Assembly (NCBI RefSeq): GCF_003665095.1
Contig: NZ_RCHV01000002.1
Span: forward strand, 1,621,501-1,685,500
Reading direction: 5' to 3'
Length of the DNA stretch: 64,000 nt
From: Streptomyces sp. Z26
GTDB taxonomy: Bacteria; Actinomycetota; Actinomycetes; Streptomycetales; Streptomycetaceae
Notes under the pieces: model-generated
Seen by the model: the letters and a program-made list of their open reading frames with translations, nothing else
Told to the model about the DNA's origin: nothing
The model's database searches: none
Translations under genes and position numbers: made by a program
Shown: positions 40,712 through 50,971 of the stretch, in pieces
Layout: each line of letters opens with the position of its first letter
Numbering within the stretch: the stretch's first letter is position 1

Positions 40712-42871
40712 TCACCCCGCGTCCCCGCGCCCGCCGTCCCCGGTCTCCCGCGCGCGTTCCGCGCGGGACAGCCGCCCCGGCCACCACACCCGACGCCCCA
40801 TCAGCAGGCTGGCGGACGTCACCAGGTACGTACGCACGAGGAACGTGTCCAGCAGCACGCCGACGGCGATGACGAAGCCCATCTCGGCCATCATCACCAT
40901 CGGCATCGTCGCCAGTACGCAGAACGTCGCCGCCAGCACGATCCCCGCCGACGCGATCACACCGCCCGTCGTGCGCAGCGCGGTGAGGGCGGCCTCCGAC
41001 ACGGGGGCGCCGCGCAGGCCCTCCTCCCGCATCCGGTGCATGAGGAAGATGCCGTAGTCGACGCCGAGCGCCACCAGGAACACGAACGTCAGCAGCGGCA
41101 GCCCCGGGTCCAGCCCGTCGAAGCCGAGGACCGGCCCGAAGACGAGCCCGCCCAGGCCCATCGCGGCGCCCCACGACGCGATGACGGCCACGACCAGCAT
41201 CAGCGGCGCCGTGACGCTGCGCAGCAGCGCGACGAGCACCAGCAGTACGGCGACGAGCACCAGCGGGATGACCACCTCGCGGTCGGCGCCGTTGGTCGTC
41301 TCCAGGTCGAGCTGCTGGGCGCTGGGGCCGCCCACGAGCGCGTCCGCGCCGTCCACGGCGTGCAGCCGGTCCCGTAGCGCGCGGAGGGTGTCCTTCTCGC
41401 CCGCCGACTCCGGCGGGTCCGTCGCGAACACGTCGAACGCGGTCCAGCCGCCGCCGCTGCGCCCCTCCCGCACGTCCGCGACGCCCTCCGTCGTACGGGC
41501 CAGCCGCGCCACCTCGTCCGCCTGCGCGTCGTGCGTGAACACGGTGATCGGCTGGCTGCTGGCCCCCGGGTACGCGGCGGTCAGCGTCTCCAGCGCGGTG
41601 ACCGACTCCGGCCGGTCGGTGAACGTGTCCTCCTGCTTGAGCGGCCCCGGCAGGTTCGTCGCGCCCAGCGCGAGCGTGCCCAGCAGCAGCGTCCCGGCGG
41701 CCAGTACGGTCACCGGGCGGCGTCCGGCGGAGGTGCCCATCGCGGTGAACAGGGAGCGGCGCGGGCGCGGTTCGACGCCGTACTCGGGCACCAGCGGCCA
41801 GAAGACGCGGCGGCCCAGCAGCACCAGTACGGCGGGCAGCAGCGTCGTCATCGCGGCCAGGGCGCACACCACGCCGATCGCGCCGACGGGGCCGAGGCCG
41901 CTGCTGCTGTTCAGGTCGGCCGCCAGCAGGCACAGCAACCCCAGCGCGACCGTGCCGGACGAGGCGAGGATCGCGGGCCCGCAGCCGCGCAGGGCGGCGC
42001 GCATGGCGTCGTACGGGCGCCGGTGGCGGCGGAGTTCCTCGCGGTGGCGGGCGACGAGCAGCAGGGCGTAGTCCGTGCCCGCGCCGAAGATCAGCACGGT
42101 CATCACCGACGAACTCATCGACGTGACCGTCAGGTCGGCGCCCCGCGCCAGCCCGTACACGACGGCCATGGAGACGACCGCCGCCGCCCCCACGACGACC
42201 AGCGGCACCAGCCACAGCACGGGGCTGCGGTAGGTGAGGATCAGCAGGAGCGCGACGACGAGGGCGGTGCCGAGCATCAACGTGCCCTCGATGGAGCCGA
42301 AGACCGCCTCCATGTCCGTCTGGAGCGCCCCCGGCCCGCCGACCTCGACGGTCAGTCCGTCGGGCGTCCCGCCGAGGTCGTCCCGGATGTCGGTGACGGC
42401 CTGGATCTGCGCCTCCTCGTCGGCGATGCCGGTGAGGGAGAACGGCGTCATCAGCGTGGTGCCGTCCTTCGACGGGACCGTACGCGGTACCGCGTCGCCC
42501 CCGGTCAGGTCGTACGCGGCGGCGATCCGCCGTACCTGCCCGGCCGCCGCCGCCCGGTCGGCGGCGGTCAGCCCGCCGTCGCGGTGGTGCACGAGGACGG
42601 CGTCCACGGTGTCGCCGCCGGGCAGCTCCTTGACCAGCTGCTGGACGCGGGTGGAGTCCGCGCTGCCGGGCAGGTAGTCGACGGCCTCGTCGCGGGTCTC
42701 GCCGCCGAGCTTCCCGGCGAAGGGCAGCGCGAGCGCGACGACGAGCACCCAGAGCGCGACCACCGCCCACGGCAGCCGCCGCCCGCCTGCCCGCCCGTCC
42801 CCCGCGCCGTCGGGCGGTGGCCCACCGCGCTCCGGCTCCGCTTCCCGTCGAGCTTCCGCTACGGGCCCCAT
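40712..42871 (-). CDS. MMPL-family RND exporter
   Basis: A 719-residue RND-superfamily transporter of the actinobacterial MMPL class. Two repeats each have one helix, a large outer domain and a five-helix bundle. The proton-relay signatures are VLIFGAGTDYALLLVARHRE in repeat one and VFLVALGVDYGIFLMHRMRE in repeat two. MMPL proteins export lipids, siderophores or drugs. ATG 42871 follows GAGGAGGGGG. A perfect 26-bp palindrome 180 bases upstream is a plausible operator, and the kinase/regulator pair lies directly downstream. Confidence 0.93.
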   Translation of the reverse strand: MGPVAEARREAEPERGGPPPDGAGDGRAGGRRLPWAVVALWVLVVALALPFAGKLGGETRDEAVDYLPGSADSTRVQQLVKELPGGDTVDAVLVHHRDGGLTAADRAAAAGQVRRIAAAYDLTGGDAVPRTVPSKDGTTLMTPFSLTGIADEEAQIQAVTDIRDDLGGTPDGLTVEVGGPGALQTDMEAVFGSIEGTLMLGTALVVALLLILTYRSPVLWLVPLVVVGAAAVVSMAVVYGLARGADLTVTSMSSSVMTVLIFGAGTDYALLLVARHREELRRHRRPYDAMRAALRGCGPAILASSGTVALGLLCLLAADLNSSSGLGPVGAIGVVCALAAMTTLLPAVLVLLGRRVFWPLVPEYGVEPRPRRSLFTAMGTSAGRRPVTVLAAGTLLLGTLALGATNLPGPLKQEDTFTDRPESVTALETLTAAYPGASSQPITVFTHDAQADEVARLARTTEGVADVREGRSGGGWTAFDVFATDPPESAGEKDTLRALRDRLHAVDGADALVGGPSAQQLDLETTNGADREVVIPLVLVAVLLVLVALLRSVTAPLMLVVAVIASWGAAMGLGGLVFGPVLGFDGLDPGLPLLTFVFLVALGVDYGIFLMHRMREEGLRGAPVSEAALTALRTTGGVIASAGIVLAATFCVLATMPMVMMAEMGFVIAVGVLLDTFLVRTYLVTSASLLMGRRVWWPGRLSRAERARETGDGGRGDAG

Positions 42872-43049
42872 GGCGCCCCCTCCTCGGTCCCGGCTGATCC
42901 CGGCTGGTCCGGCTATGGTCCCGGTCGTGCCGACCGGCGCGCGGCGACCGGCCGTCGGGCCGCACACCGTCCAGATTCCCGTGCGTGACAGGGGTTTCCG
43001 TCCGCCGCCGGATCGAACCGGCCGCTACCGCCCGGGGTTGCACGGGCCG

Positions 43050-43075
43050 CGCCGTACTCCCGCGGGAGTACGGCG
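43050..43075. repeat. Perfect 26-bp palindrome upstream of the MMPL gene
   Basis: The right half is GCGGGAGTACGGCG and the left half is its exact complement, centred at 43062/43063 with no spacer. It lies between the TerB-like gene and the MMPL exporter in the exporter's upstream region. Confidence 0.8.
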
Positions 43076-43136
43076 GCGGGAGGCGTACGCGTACGGGTGC
43101 GGGCGGGCGTACGGCGTCGGGTGCGCGCCGCCGCGC

Positions 43137-43868
43137 TCAGGAGGGCGTGCGGGCCGTCGCCAGGAGGCGCGCGACGTCGTCGGGCCCGAGGGAGAGGGCC
43201 TGCCCGGCGGCCTCCAGCACGGCGCGCTCGGCGGGCCGGTACGGGCCGTCCGCCAGCGCGATCGCCGCCCCCTGGAGCAGCAGCGTCTCGCGGCCCGCGG
43301 GCGCGAGGTGCGGGGCCAACGGCCGCAGCACCTCGCCCAGTTCGAACGCGACCACGCCGAGGGCGGCGTCGGACGGCGCATCCGGGGCGGACCCCGCGCC
43401 CAGCGCCCCGGGCGTGTCCGGGGCGGCGCCGCGCGGGTCGGCGCGCAGCGCGGCGACGAGGGCGAGCAGCTGCTCCTCGGAGCAGTCGGGCACGCCCGCG
43501 CCGCGGATCGCCTGCACGGCGGCCTCACGGACCGTACGGGCCTCGGTGCCGCCCACGGCGAGCACCGACAGGGCCACGGCGTGCACCCCGTCGCGGAGCA
43601 TCGAGGCGAGCCGGTTCGTGGTGGGGCCGTCCAGCGCGTCCGTGCCGAAGTGCCCGCGGCACGCGGCGCATTGGACGATGGGTTCGGCGGCGCCGCGCGG
43701 CAGCAGCGGCACCCCGAGGAGGACGAACCTGCGGCGTCCGGCACGCCTCCGGTACGGGCGGTCGCCGCCGCACTCGGGGCAGAAGAACTCACCGCTGTCC
43801 AGCGTGCGCCACTTCGTGCGGACGCCCGCGACACGCTCGGTCCGGCGTCGCCCGTCACGGGAGAACAT
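43137..43868 (-). CDS. TerB-like (tellurite resistance) protein with N-terminal zinc ribbon
   Basis: A 243-residue protein. The N-terminal zinc ribbon has CPECGGD and CAACRGHFG (C-x2-C pairs) around RRRFVLLGVPLLPRG. The TerB-type helical domain follows (LASMLRDGVHAVALSVLAVG, VAFELGEVLRPLAPHL, LQGAAIALADGPYRPAERAV), duplicated as two helical bundles. TerB proteins sit in calcium- and stress-linked membrane complexes. ATG 43868 follows GGAGG with a 7-base gap; an upstream GTG would add 21 non-conserved residues. Divergent region upstream contains TTCGG(C/T)GAC direct repeats. Confidence 0.82.
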   Translation of the reverse strand: MFSRDGRRRTERVAGVRTKWRTLDSGEFFCPECGGDRPYRRRAGRRRFVLLGVPLLPRGAAEPIVQCAACRGHFGTDALDGPTTNRLASMLRDGVHAVALSVLAVGGTEARTVREAAVQAIRGAGVPDCSEEQLLALVAALRADPRGAAPDTPGALGAGSAPDAPSDAALGVVAFELGEVLRPLAPHLAPAGRETLLLQGAAIALADGPYRPAERAVLEAAGQALSLGPDDVARLLATARTPS

Positions 43869-44056
43869 CACCGCACCGCACCTCCGTAACCCTTCGGCGA
43901 CATTGCCGTTCGGTGACGTGATGTTAACCACAGGCTTCAGGTGTCGTCAGCACTTTCGACAGCCCTTTCCCGGGCGCCCCGGCGGTCCCGCCGCCCACCG
44001 CGTGCCCACCCGGCGGCAGGCGTACGGCGAGGGCGCGGCCGGGTCACCGACGGAAC

Positions 44057-44096
44057 GCGCCCCGCACGCACGGTACATGCCGTACGGGCGGGGCGC
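44057..44096 (-). terminator. leuA terminator hairpin
   Basis: GCGCCCCGC at 44057-44065 pairs with GCGGGGCGC at 44088-44096, enclosing a GTAC/GTAC inner stem. It lies 24 bases past the leuA stop. Confidence 0.7.
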
Positions 44097-44119
44097 GCCA
44101 CCGGTGGGTCCGCCGAAGA

Positions 44120-45997
<1,878 letters not shown>

Positions 45998-46016
<19 letters not shown>

Positions 46017-46045
46017 CAGCTAAGGAGGAGCAGCCCGAAGCGCAT
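45998..46045 (-). CDS. leuA leader peptide
   Basis: A 15-residue leader, MRFGLLLLSCRGEGL, with four consecutive Leu codons and a TAG at 45998-46000. It is 81 bases upstream of leuA. The LLLL plus CRGEGL arrangement is the one I know from actinobacterial leuA leaders. Low charged Leu-tRNA should stall the ribosome in the Leu run and relieve attenuation. Confidence 0.88.
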
Positions 46046-46162
46046 GATGTCCACACCGTAACCGACGGCCGCCGAGCCCGCGCACGGCGTATCACCATGC
46101 GGGACACCGTAAATCGGGGATTCCCGACACGACACCATTTCGTGAATCATGTGCGGCACGCA

Positions 46163-46191
46163 GTGACATGGCAGTGACTCAGTGCCACATT
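46163..46191 (+). promoter_or_regulatory. Leaderless promoter of the M4 peptidase gene
   Basis: GTGACA (46163-46168), a 17-base spacer, CACATT (46186-46191), then seven bases to the ATG at 46199. Both hexamers and spacing fit a vegetative promoter whose transcript starts at the start codon; no ribosome site is present. Confidence 0.6.
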
Positions 46192-46198
46192 GCCCACT

Positions 46199-47320
46199 AT
46201 GGACCCAGTAACGGACACAGGGCAGCACAGGCCGAACGGCCCCCATCACCCGGTGCACTGCGGCATCGTCCCGCCGCACCTCCTGGACCACCTCTCCCGC
46301 CTGGACGACCCGGCGTTCGCCGAACCCGCCCGGCGCACCCTGGAACGGGACGCGGCGCAACGCACCCGCCGCCGGATCACCACCGTGCGCGGCCTCGCCG
46401 CGCCCCCCGGGCCGCGCCGCCCGGCGGACGACGCGGCACCGGAGCGCACCATCCACGACGCGCGGGGCACGGAGACCCTGCCGGGCGACGAGGTGCGCGC
46501 GGAGGGCGCGGAGCCCGTCGCGGACGAGAGCGTCAACCGGGCGTACGACGGACTCGGCGCCACCTTCGAGCTGTTCCACACCGCGTTCGCGCGCGACTCC
46601 ATCGACGGCGCGGGGCTGCCGCTGGACGCGACGGTGCACTACGGCGAGAAGTACGGGAACGCGTTCTGGGACGGCGAACGCATGGTCTTCGGCGACGGGG
46701 ACGGCGAGGTCTTCAAGGACTTCACCCTCGCCCTGGACGTCATCGGGCACGAACTGACGCACGGCGTCACGCAGTACACCGCCAACCTGGAGTACTTCGG
46801 CCAGTCCGGCGCGCTCAACGAGTCGGTCTCCGACGTCTTCGGCTCCCTCATCAAGCAGCACGCGCTCGGCCAGAGCGCCGCCGACGCGGACTGGCTGATC
46901 GGCGCGGAGCTGTTCACCAGCGAGGTGGAGGGCGTGGCGCTGCGTTCGCTGAAGGCGCCGGGCACCGCGTACGACGACGACGTCCTCGGCAAGGACCCGC
47001 AGCCCGCCACGATGGACGACTACGTGGACACGTCCTCCGACAACGGCGGCGTGCACATCAACTCCGGCATCCCCAACCACGCGTTCTACACCCTGGCGAC
47101 CACCCTCGGCGGCAACGCGTGGGAGCGCGCCGGACTGATCTGGTACGACGCGCTGACCTCCGGGAAGCTCAAGGCGGACGCGGACTTCGCGGCGTTCGCG
47201 GCGGCCACCGTCGCGGCGGCACACGCCCGTTACGGCGACGGCGAGGAGGAGACGGCGGTGCGCGAGGCGTGGACGGCGGTCGGCGTCGAGGTCTCGGCGG
47301 AGGCGCGACCGGTCGGCTGA
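46199..47320 (+). CDS. Protealysin-like M4 metallopeptidase
   Basis: A 373-residue thermolysin-family peptidase without a signal peptide. The N-terminus holds the short protealysin-type propeptide with its PPL motif (HCGIVPPHLLDHLSRLDD). The mature domain contains the zinc site HELTHGVTQY (His184, Glu185, His188), third ligand Glu208 in GALNESVSDVFG, and the late active-site region NGGVHINSGIPNHAFYTLA. Thermolysin-type long propeptides and secretion signals are absent, as in protealysin, which can act in the cytoplasm or be exported non-classically. An emfourin-type inhibitor gene follows, completing the usual protealysin operon. Confidence 0.93.
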   Translation: MDPVTDTGQHRPNGPHHPVHCGIVPPHLLDHLSRLDDPAFAEPARRTLERDAAQRTRRRITTVRGLAAPPGPRRPADDAAPERTIHDARGTETLPGDEVRAEGAEPVADESVNRAYDGLGATFELFHTAFARDSIDGAGLPLDATVHYGEKYGNAFWDGERMVFGDGDGEVFKDFTLALDVIGHELTHGVTQYTANLEYFGQSGALNESVSDVFGSLIKQHALGQSAADADWLIGAELFTSEVEGVALRSLKAPGTAYDDDVLGKDPQPATMDDYVDTSSDNGGVHINSGIPNHAFYTLATTLGGNAWERAGLIWYDALTSGKLKADADFAAFAAATVAAAHARYGDGEEETAVREAWTAVGVEVSAEARPVG

Positions 47321-47331
47321 GCGGTGCCGCC

Positions 47332-47376
47332 ACGGCGGCGTACGGGCGGGCCGACGGGCCTGCCGTACGCCGCCGT
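47332..47376 (+). terminator. Hairpin between M4 peptidase and inhibitor genes
   Basis: ACGGCGGCGTACGG at 47332-47345 pairs perfectly with CCGTACGCCGCCGT at 47363-47376 (14 bp). It lies 12 bases after the peptidase stop and would terminate or reduce read-through into the inhibitor gene. Confidence 0.75.
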
Positions 47377-47436
47377 TGGGGCACGAGGCCCCCGCACCAC
47401 CGTGCGGTCGGCGCCACGGCGCGCGAGGATGGAGCC

Positions 47437-47703
47437 ATGCGTATCACCGTCACCCGGACCGGCGGCTTCGGCGGACTCGTCCGCCGGGCCACGCTCGACA
47501 CCCAGGACCGGCCCGACGCCGACCAGCTGGCGGCGCTGGCCCGGGACGTACTCGCCGGAGCCCCCGCGGAACGCCCCGTCGGCGTGCCGGACGGCTTCCA
47601 CTACGAGATCGAGTGCGACGGTGTGACCGCGTACTGCGCGGACCCCCGGCTCACCGAGGGACAGCGCACGCTGATCACACGAGTGCTCAAGGAAGGCGCG
47701 TAA
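47437..47703 (+). CDS. Emfourin-like protealysin inhibitor
   Basis: An 88-residue protein beginning MRITVTRTGGFGGLVRRATL and ending ADPRLTEGQRTLITRVLKEG. The small size, the 'RITVTRTGGFAG' start and the location next to a protealysin-type M4 peptidase identify it as an emfourin-family inhibitor, a reversible protein inhibitor of the neighbouring enzyme. It lies behind a 14-bp hairpin, so its level may be set separately; GAGGAT at 47425-47430 sits six bases before the ATG and could be a leaderless -10. It abuts mscR (3-base gap). Confidence 0.85.
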   Translation: MRITVTRTGGFGGLVRRATLDTQDRPDADQLAALARDVLAGAPAERPVGVPDGFHYEIECDGVTAYCADPRLTEGQRTLITRVLKEGA

Positions 47704-47706
47704 CCC

Positions 47707-48795
47707 ATGGCTCAGTCTGTTCGCGGTGTGGTGGCTCCTGGTCGTGGTGAGGGGGTTCGGTTGGAGTGGGTGGTGGTGCCTGATCCGGGGCCGGGTGAGG
47801 CGGTGGTGAAGGTTGAGGCGTGTGGGGTGTGTCATACGGATCTGCATTATCGGGAGGGGGGTATCAATGACGAGTTCCCGTTCCTGTTGGGGCATGAGGC
47901 GGCGGGGGTGGTGGAGTCGGTGGGTGAGGGTGTCACCGAGGTGGTGCCCGGGGATTTCGTGATCCTGAACTGGCGTGCGGTGTGCGGGAAGTGTCGTGCG
48001 TGTCGGCGGGGTCGTCCGTGGTACTGCTTCGACACCCACAACGCCGCCCAGCCGATGACGTTGGAGGACGGTACGGCGTTGTCCCCGGCGTTGGGGATCG
48101 GGGCGTTCGCGGAGAAGACCCTGGTCGCGGCGGGGCAGTGCACGAAGGTGGACCGGGTCCCGGCGGCGGCCGCGGGGTTGTTGGGGTGTGGGGTGATGGC
48201 GGGGATCGGTGCCGCGGTCAACACCGGGAACGTGGGCCGGGGCGACTCGGTGGCGGTGATCGGTTGTGGTGGGGTCGGTGACGCGGCGATCGCGGGTGCG
48301 CGGCTCGCGGGGGCGTCGCGGGTCATCGCGGTGGACATCGACGCGGGGAAGCTGGCCACGGCCCAGGCCATGGGGGCGACGCACACCGTGAACGGGCGGG
48401 AGCGGGACGTGGTGGAGGCGGTGCGGGAGTTGACCGGTGGCCACGGTGCGGATGTGGTGATCGAGGCGGTGGGCCGTCCGGAAACGTATGAGCAGGCGTT
48501 CTACGCCCGTGATCTGGCGGGGACGGTGGTGTTGGTGGGGGTGCCGACACCGGAGATGCGGCTGGAGTTGCCTTTGTTGGAGGTGTTCGGGCGGGGTGGG
48601 TCGTTGAAGTCGTCGTGGTACGGGGACTGTCTGCCCTCGCGTGATTTCCCGATGCTGGTCGACCTGTACCGGCAGGGGCGTCTGGATCTGGACGCGTTCG
48701 TGTCGGAGACGATTCCGTTGGGTGCCCAGGAGTTGGAGAAGGCGTTCGAGCGGATGGCGGCGGGCGAGGTCCTGCGTTCGGTGGTGGTCCTGTGA
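47707..48795 (+). CDS. mscR: S-(hydroxymethyl)mycothiol dehydrogenase / mycothiol S-nitrosoreductase
   Basis: A 362-residue zinc-dependent class III alcohol dehydrogenase that oxidises the formaldehyde-mycothiol adduct and reduces S-nitrosomycothiol. Catalytic zinc ligands are in [16 protein letters not shown] and [11 protein letters not shown], the structural zinc loop is [15 protein letters not shown], and the NAD site is [20 protein letters not shown]. Codon use is unlike the neighbours: G- and T-ending codons (GGT, GTG, TTG, TGT, CAT) replace the usual C-ending ones, which suggests recent replacement from another actinobacterium. The stop overlaps the MBL gene as GTGA. Confidence 0.95.
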   Translation: MAQSVRGVVAPGRGEGVRLEWVVVPDPGPGEAVVKVEACGVCHTDLHYREGGINDEFPFLLGHEAAGVVESVGEGVTEVVPGDFVILNWRAVCGKCRACRRGRPWYCFDTHNAAQPMTLEDGTALSPALGIGAFAEKTLVAAGQCTKVDRVPAAAAGLLGCGVMAGIGAAVNTGNVGRGDSVAVIGCGGVGDAAIAGARLAGASRVIAVDIDAGKLATAQAMGATHTVNGRERDVVEAVRELTGGHGADVVIEAVGRPETYEQAFYARDLAGTVVLVGVPTPEMRLELPLLEVFGRGGSLKSSWYGDCLPSRDFPMLVDLYRQGRLDLDAFVSETIPLGAQELEKAFERMAAGEVLRSVVVL

Positions 48796-49445
48796 ACAGC
48801 CCACACCAGGGCGGGGGTTCGGCGCGGATCGAGCATGTGGTCACGTCCGGGGTGTTCGAGTTGGACGGCGGGTCGTGGGAGGTGGAGAACAACGTGTGGC
48901 TCGTGGGTGACGACCGTGAGGTCGTCGTCATCGACGCCGCCCACGACGCGGAGGCCGTCCTGGCCGCCATCGGAGACCGCACCCTCCGCGCCATCCTCTG
49001 CACCCACGCCCACAACGACCACATCAACGCCGCACCACGGCTGTCACTCCGTACGGGCGCCCCCGTGCTGCTGCACCCGGACGACCTCCAGCTGTGGACC
49101 CGTACGCACCCGGACCGCGGCCCCGACGGCGAGCTGCACGACGGCCGGGTGCTGACCGTCGCGGGCACGGACCTCACCGTGCTGCACACCCCGGGCCACG
49201 CGCCCGGATCGGTCTGCCTGCACGCGCCCGAGCTGGGAACCGTCTTCACCGGCGACACCCTGTTCCAGGGCGGCCCCGGCGCCACCGGCCGCTCGTTCTC
49301 GGACTTCCCGACGATCGTCGAGTCGATCCGGACGCGGCTGCTGACCCTGCCCGACGACACCGTCGTACGGCCGGGACACGGCGACTCCACCACCGTCGGC
49401 GACGAGGCCCCGCACCTCCAGGAGTGGCTGGACCGCGGGCACTGA
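48792..49445 (+). CDS. MBL-fold hydrolase partner of MscR
   Basis: A 217-residue metallo-beta-lactamase-fold protein: [18 protein letters not shown], metal motif [41 protein letters not shown] and [14 protein letters not shown], which resembles glyoxalase-II-type thioester hydrolases. The same gene pair exists in mycobacteria (mscR with a beta-lactamase-like gene), so hydrolysis of S-formylmycothiol or a related thioester is the likely role. The first ~50 codons share the atypical composition of mscR; from about 48940 the sequence returns to the local norm. Confidence 0.88.
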   Translation: MNSPHQGGGSARIEHVVTSGVFELDGGSWEVENNVWLVGDDREVVVIDAAHDAEAVLAAIGDRTLRAILCTHAHNDHINAAPRLSLRTGAPVLLHPDDLQLWTRTHPDRGPDGELHDGRVLTVAGTDLTVLHTPGHAPGSVCLHAPELGTVFTGDTLFQGGPGATGRSFSDFPTIVESIRTRLLTLPDDTVVRPGHGDSTTVGDEAPHLQEWLDRGH

Positions 49446-49548
49446 CGGACCACCGTGCCCGCTCCCCGGCGCCGCCCACCCGGCCGTCCGCGCGCGCCCC
49501 GCGGCGCGAGGCAGACTGGCCGGGAGGCACGACTGGGGAGCGAGCACG

Positions 49549-50781
49549 GTGAACACGGTGAACACGGGCGGCGAGCACGGCGGGTACGACGAGCGGGACG
49601 CGTACGGCGGGCGCGACGCGCGGCCCGACACGGGGGACGCGCACGACCGCCTGGAGGCGCACAGCAGGCGCGACGCGCAGCCGCCGCATCCGCCGCCCGG
49701 CTGGCTGGACCCGCTGGCCGGGGTGCGCGGCCCCGACGACCCGTACTGCGACGTGTACCTCACGGGCACCGTCTTCCTCGACGTCATCTTCACCGGCCTC
49801 GACCACGCCCCCGTGCGCGGCACCGAGTCCTGGGCCCGCGGCATGGGCTCCAGCCCCGGCGGCATCGCCAACATGGCCACCGCCCTCGCCCGCCTCGGCC
49901 TGCGCACGTCCCTGGCCGCGCCGTTCGGTGACGACATGTACGGCGACTACTGCCGCGACGCGCTGGCACGCGGCGAGGGCGTCGACCTGTCCCTGTCCCG
50001 TACGGTCCCGGGCTGGCACTCCCCCGTGACCGTCTCCATGGCGTACGAGGGCGAGCGCACGATGGTCTCCCACGGCCACGACGCCCCGCCCGAGGACCCG
50101 GCCCCGGAGGGCGACCGCGTCTGCCCGCCGCCCGCGCGCGCCTGCGTTGCCGCACTGGAGCCCGGCGAGGAACGGGAGTGGATCGCCAACGCGGCCGGGC
50201 GCGGCAGCCGCGTCTTCGGGGACGTCGGCTGGGACGAGTCCGGCCGCTGGGACCTGGCGTCCCTGGGCGGCCTGGAGCACTGCGAGGCGTTCCTGCCGAA
50301 CGCGGCGGAGGCCATGCGCTACACCCGTACCGACTGCCCGCGCGCCGCCGCCCACCGGCTCGCGGAACGGGTGCCGCTGGCGGTCGTCACGATGGGCGCG
50401 GACGGGGCGTACGCGGTGGACGCGCGTACCGGCGAGACGGCCGAGGTCCCGGCGATCGAGGTGGCGGCGCTGGACACCACGGGCGCGGGCGACGTGTTCG
50501 TGGCGGGCTTCGTGATGGGCACGCTGGCGGGCTGGCCGCTCGCGGACCGGCTGGCGTGCGCGGGGCTGACGGCGGCGCTGTCGGTGCAGGAGTTCGGGGG
50601 TTCGCTGTCGGCGCCGGGCTGGGTGGAGGTCGCCGCCTGGTACCGGCACGTACGGTCGTCCGCCGACCAGGACCCGGCGGCCCTGCGCCGCTACGGCTTC
50701 CTCGACGCGCTCCTCCCCGGCTGCGCCCGCCCCTGGCCGCTGCGCCGCGCGGCGCCGACGATCGGCTTCCGCGCGCCGTGA
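49549..50781 (+). CDS. PfkB-family carbohydrate kinase
   Basis: A 410-residue ribokinase-like enzyme. A ~60-residue low-complexity Asp/Arg/Gly-rich N-terminus precedes the domain, which starts DVYLTGTVFLDVIFTG. PfkB signature 1 is MGSSPGGIANMATALARLGL; the catalytic Asp and anion hole lie in ALDTTGAGDVFVAGFVMGTL (signature 2). The sugar or nucleoside substrate is not evident. GTG 49549 follows GGGGAG at long spacing; the low-complexity arm makes the true start uncertain. Confidence 0.88.
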   Translation: MNTVNTGGEHGGYDERDAYGGRDARPDTGDAHDRLEAHSRRDAQPPHPPPGWLDPLAGVRGPDDPYCDVYLTGTVFLDVIFTGLDHAPVRGTESWARGMGSSPGGIANMATALARLGLRTSLAAPFGDDMYGDYCRDALARGEGVDLSLSRTVPGWHSPVTVSMAYEGERTMVSHGHDAPPEDPAPEGDRVCPPPARACVAALEPGEEREWIANAAGRGSRVFGDVGWDESGRWDLASLGGLEHCEAFLPNAAEAMRYTRTDCPRAAAHRLAERVPLAVVTMGADGAYAVDARTGETAEVPAIEVAALDTTGAGDVFVAGFVMGTLAGWPLADRLACAGLTAALSVQEFGGSLSAPGWVEVAAWYRHVRSSADQDPAALRRYGFLDALLPGCARPWPLRRAAPTIGFRAP

Positions 50782-50795
50782 CGCGGGGCGGCGGA

Positions 50796-50845
50796 CCGTA
50801 CGGAAGCGGGCCGTACGGAAGCGGGCCGTACGGGGGCCGTACGGG
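50796..50845. repeat. CCGTACGG minisatellite
   Basis: CCGTACGGAAGCGGG occurs twice in tandem (50796-50810, 50811-50825), followed by two shortened units, CCGTACGGGGG and CCGTACGGG, ending at 50845. It sits between the PfkB stop and the phoH promoter. Confidence 0.8.
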
Positions 50846-50891
50846 AGGGGGCGGGCCGGGTGCGGGCGGCCGGAGGTTAATCACTCTGCCC

Positions 50892-50921
50892 TTGTCGGTG
50901 GCGCGGCGTACGCTTGATACT
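50892..50921 (+). promoter_or_regulatory. Probable phoH promoter
   Basis: TTGTCG (50892-50897) and TGATAC (50915-50920) are separated by 17 bases; GATACT (50916-50921) is an alternative -10 with an 18-base spacer. Both resemble principal-sigma hexamers, with the start codon about 50 bases downstream. Confidence 0.6.
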
Positions 50922-50971
50922 GCTGGCATCGAGCTCCGCAGAGAGGGATGAGCAGGCCCCAGAGGCCGCCC

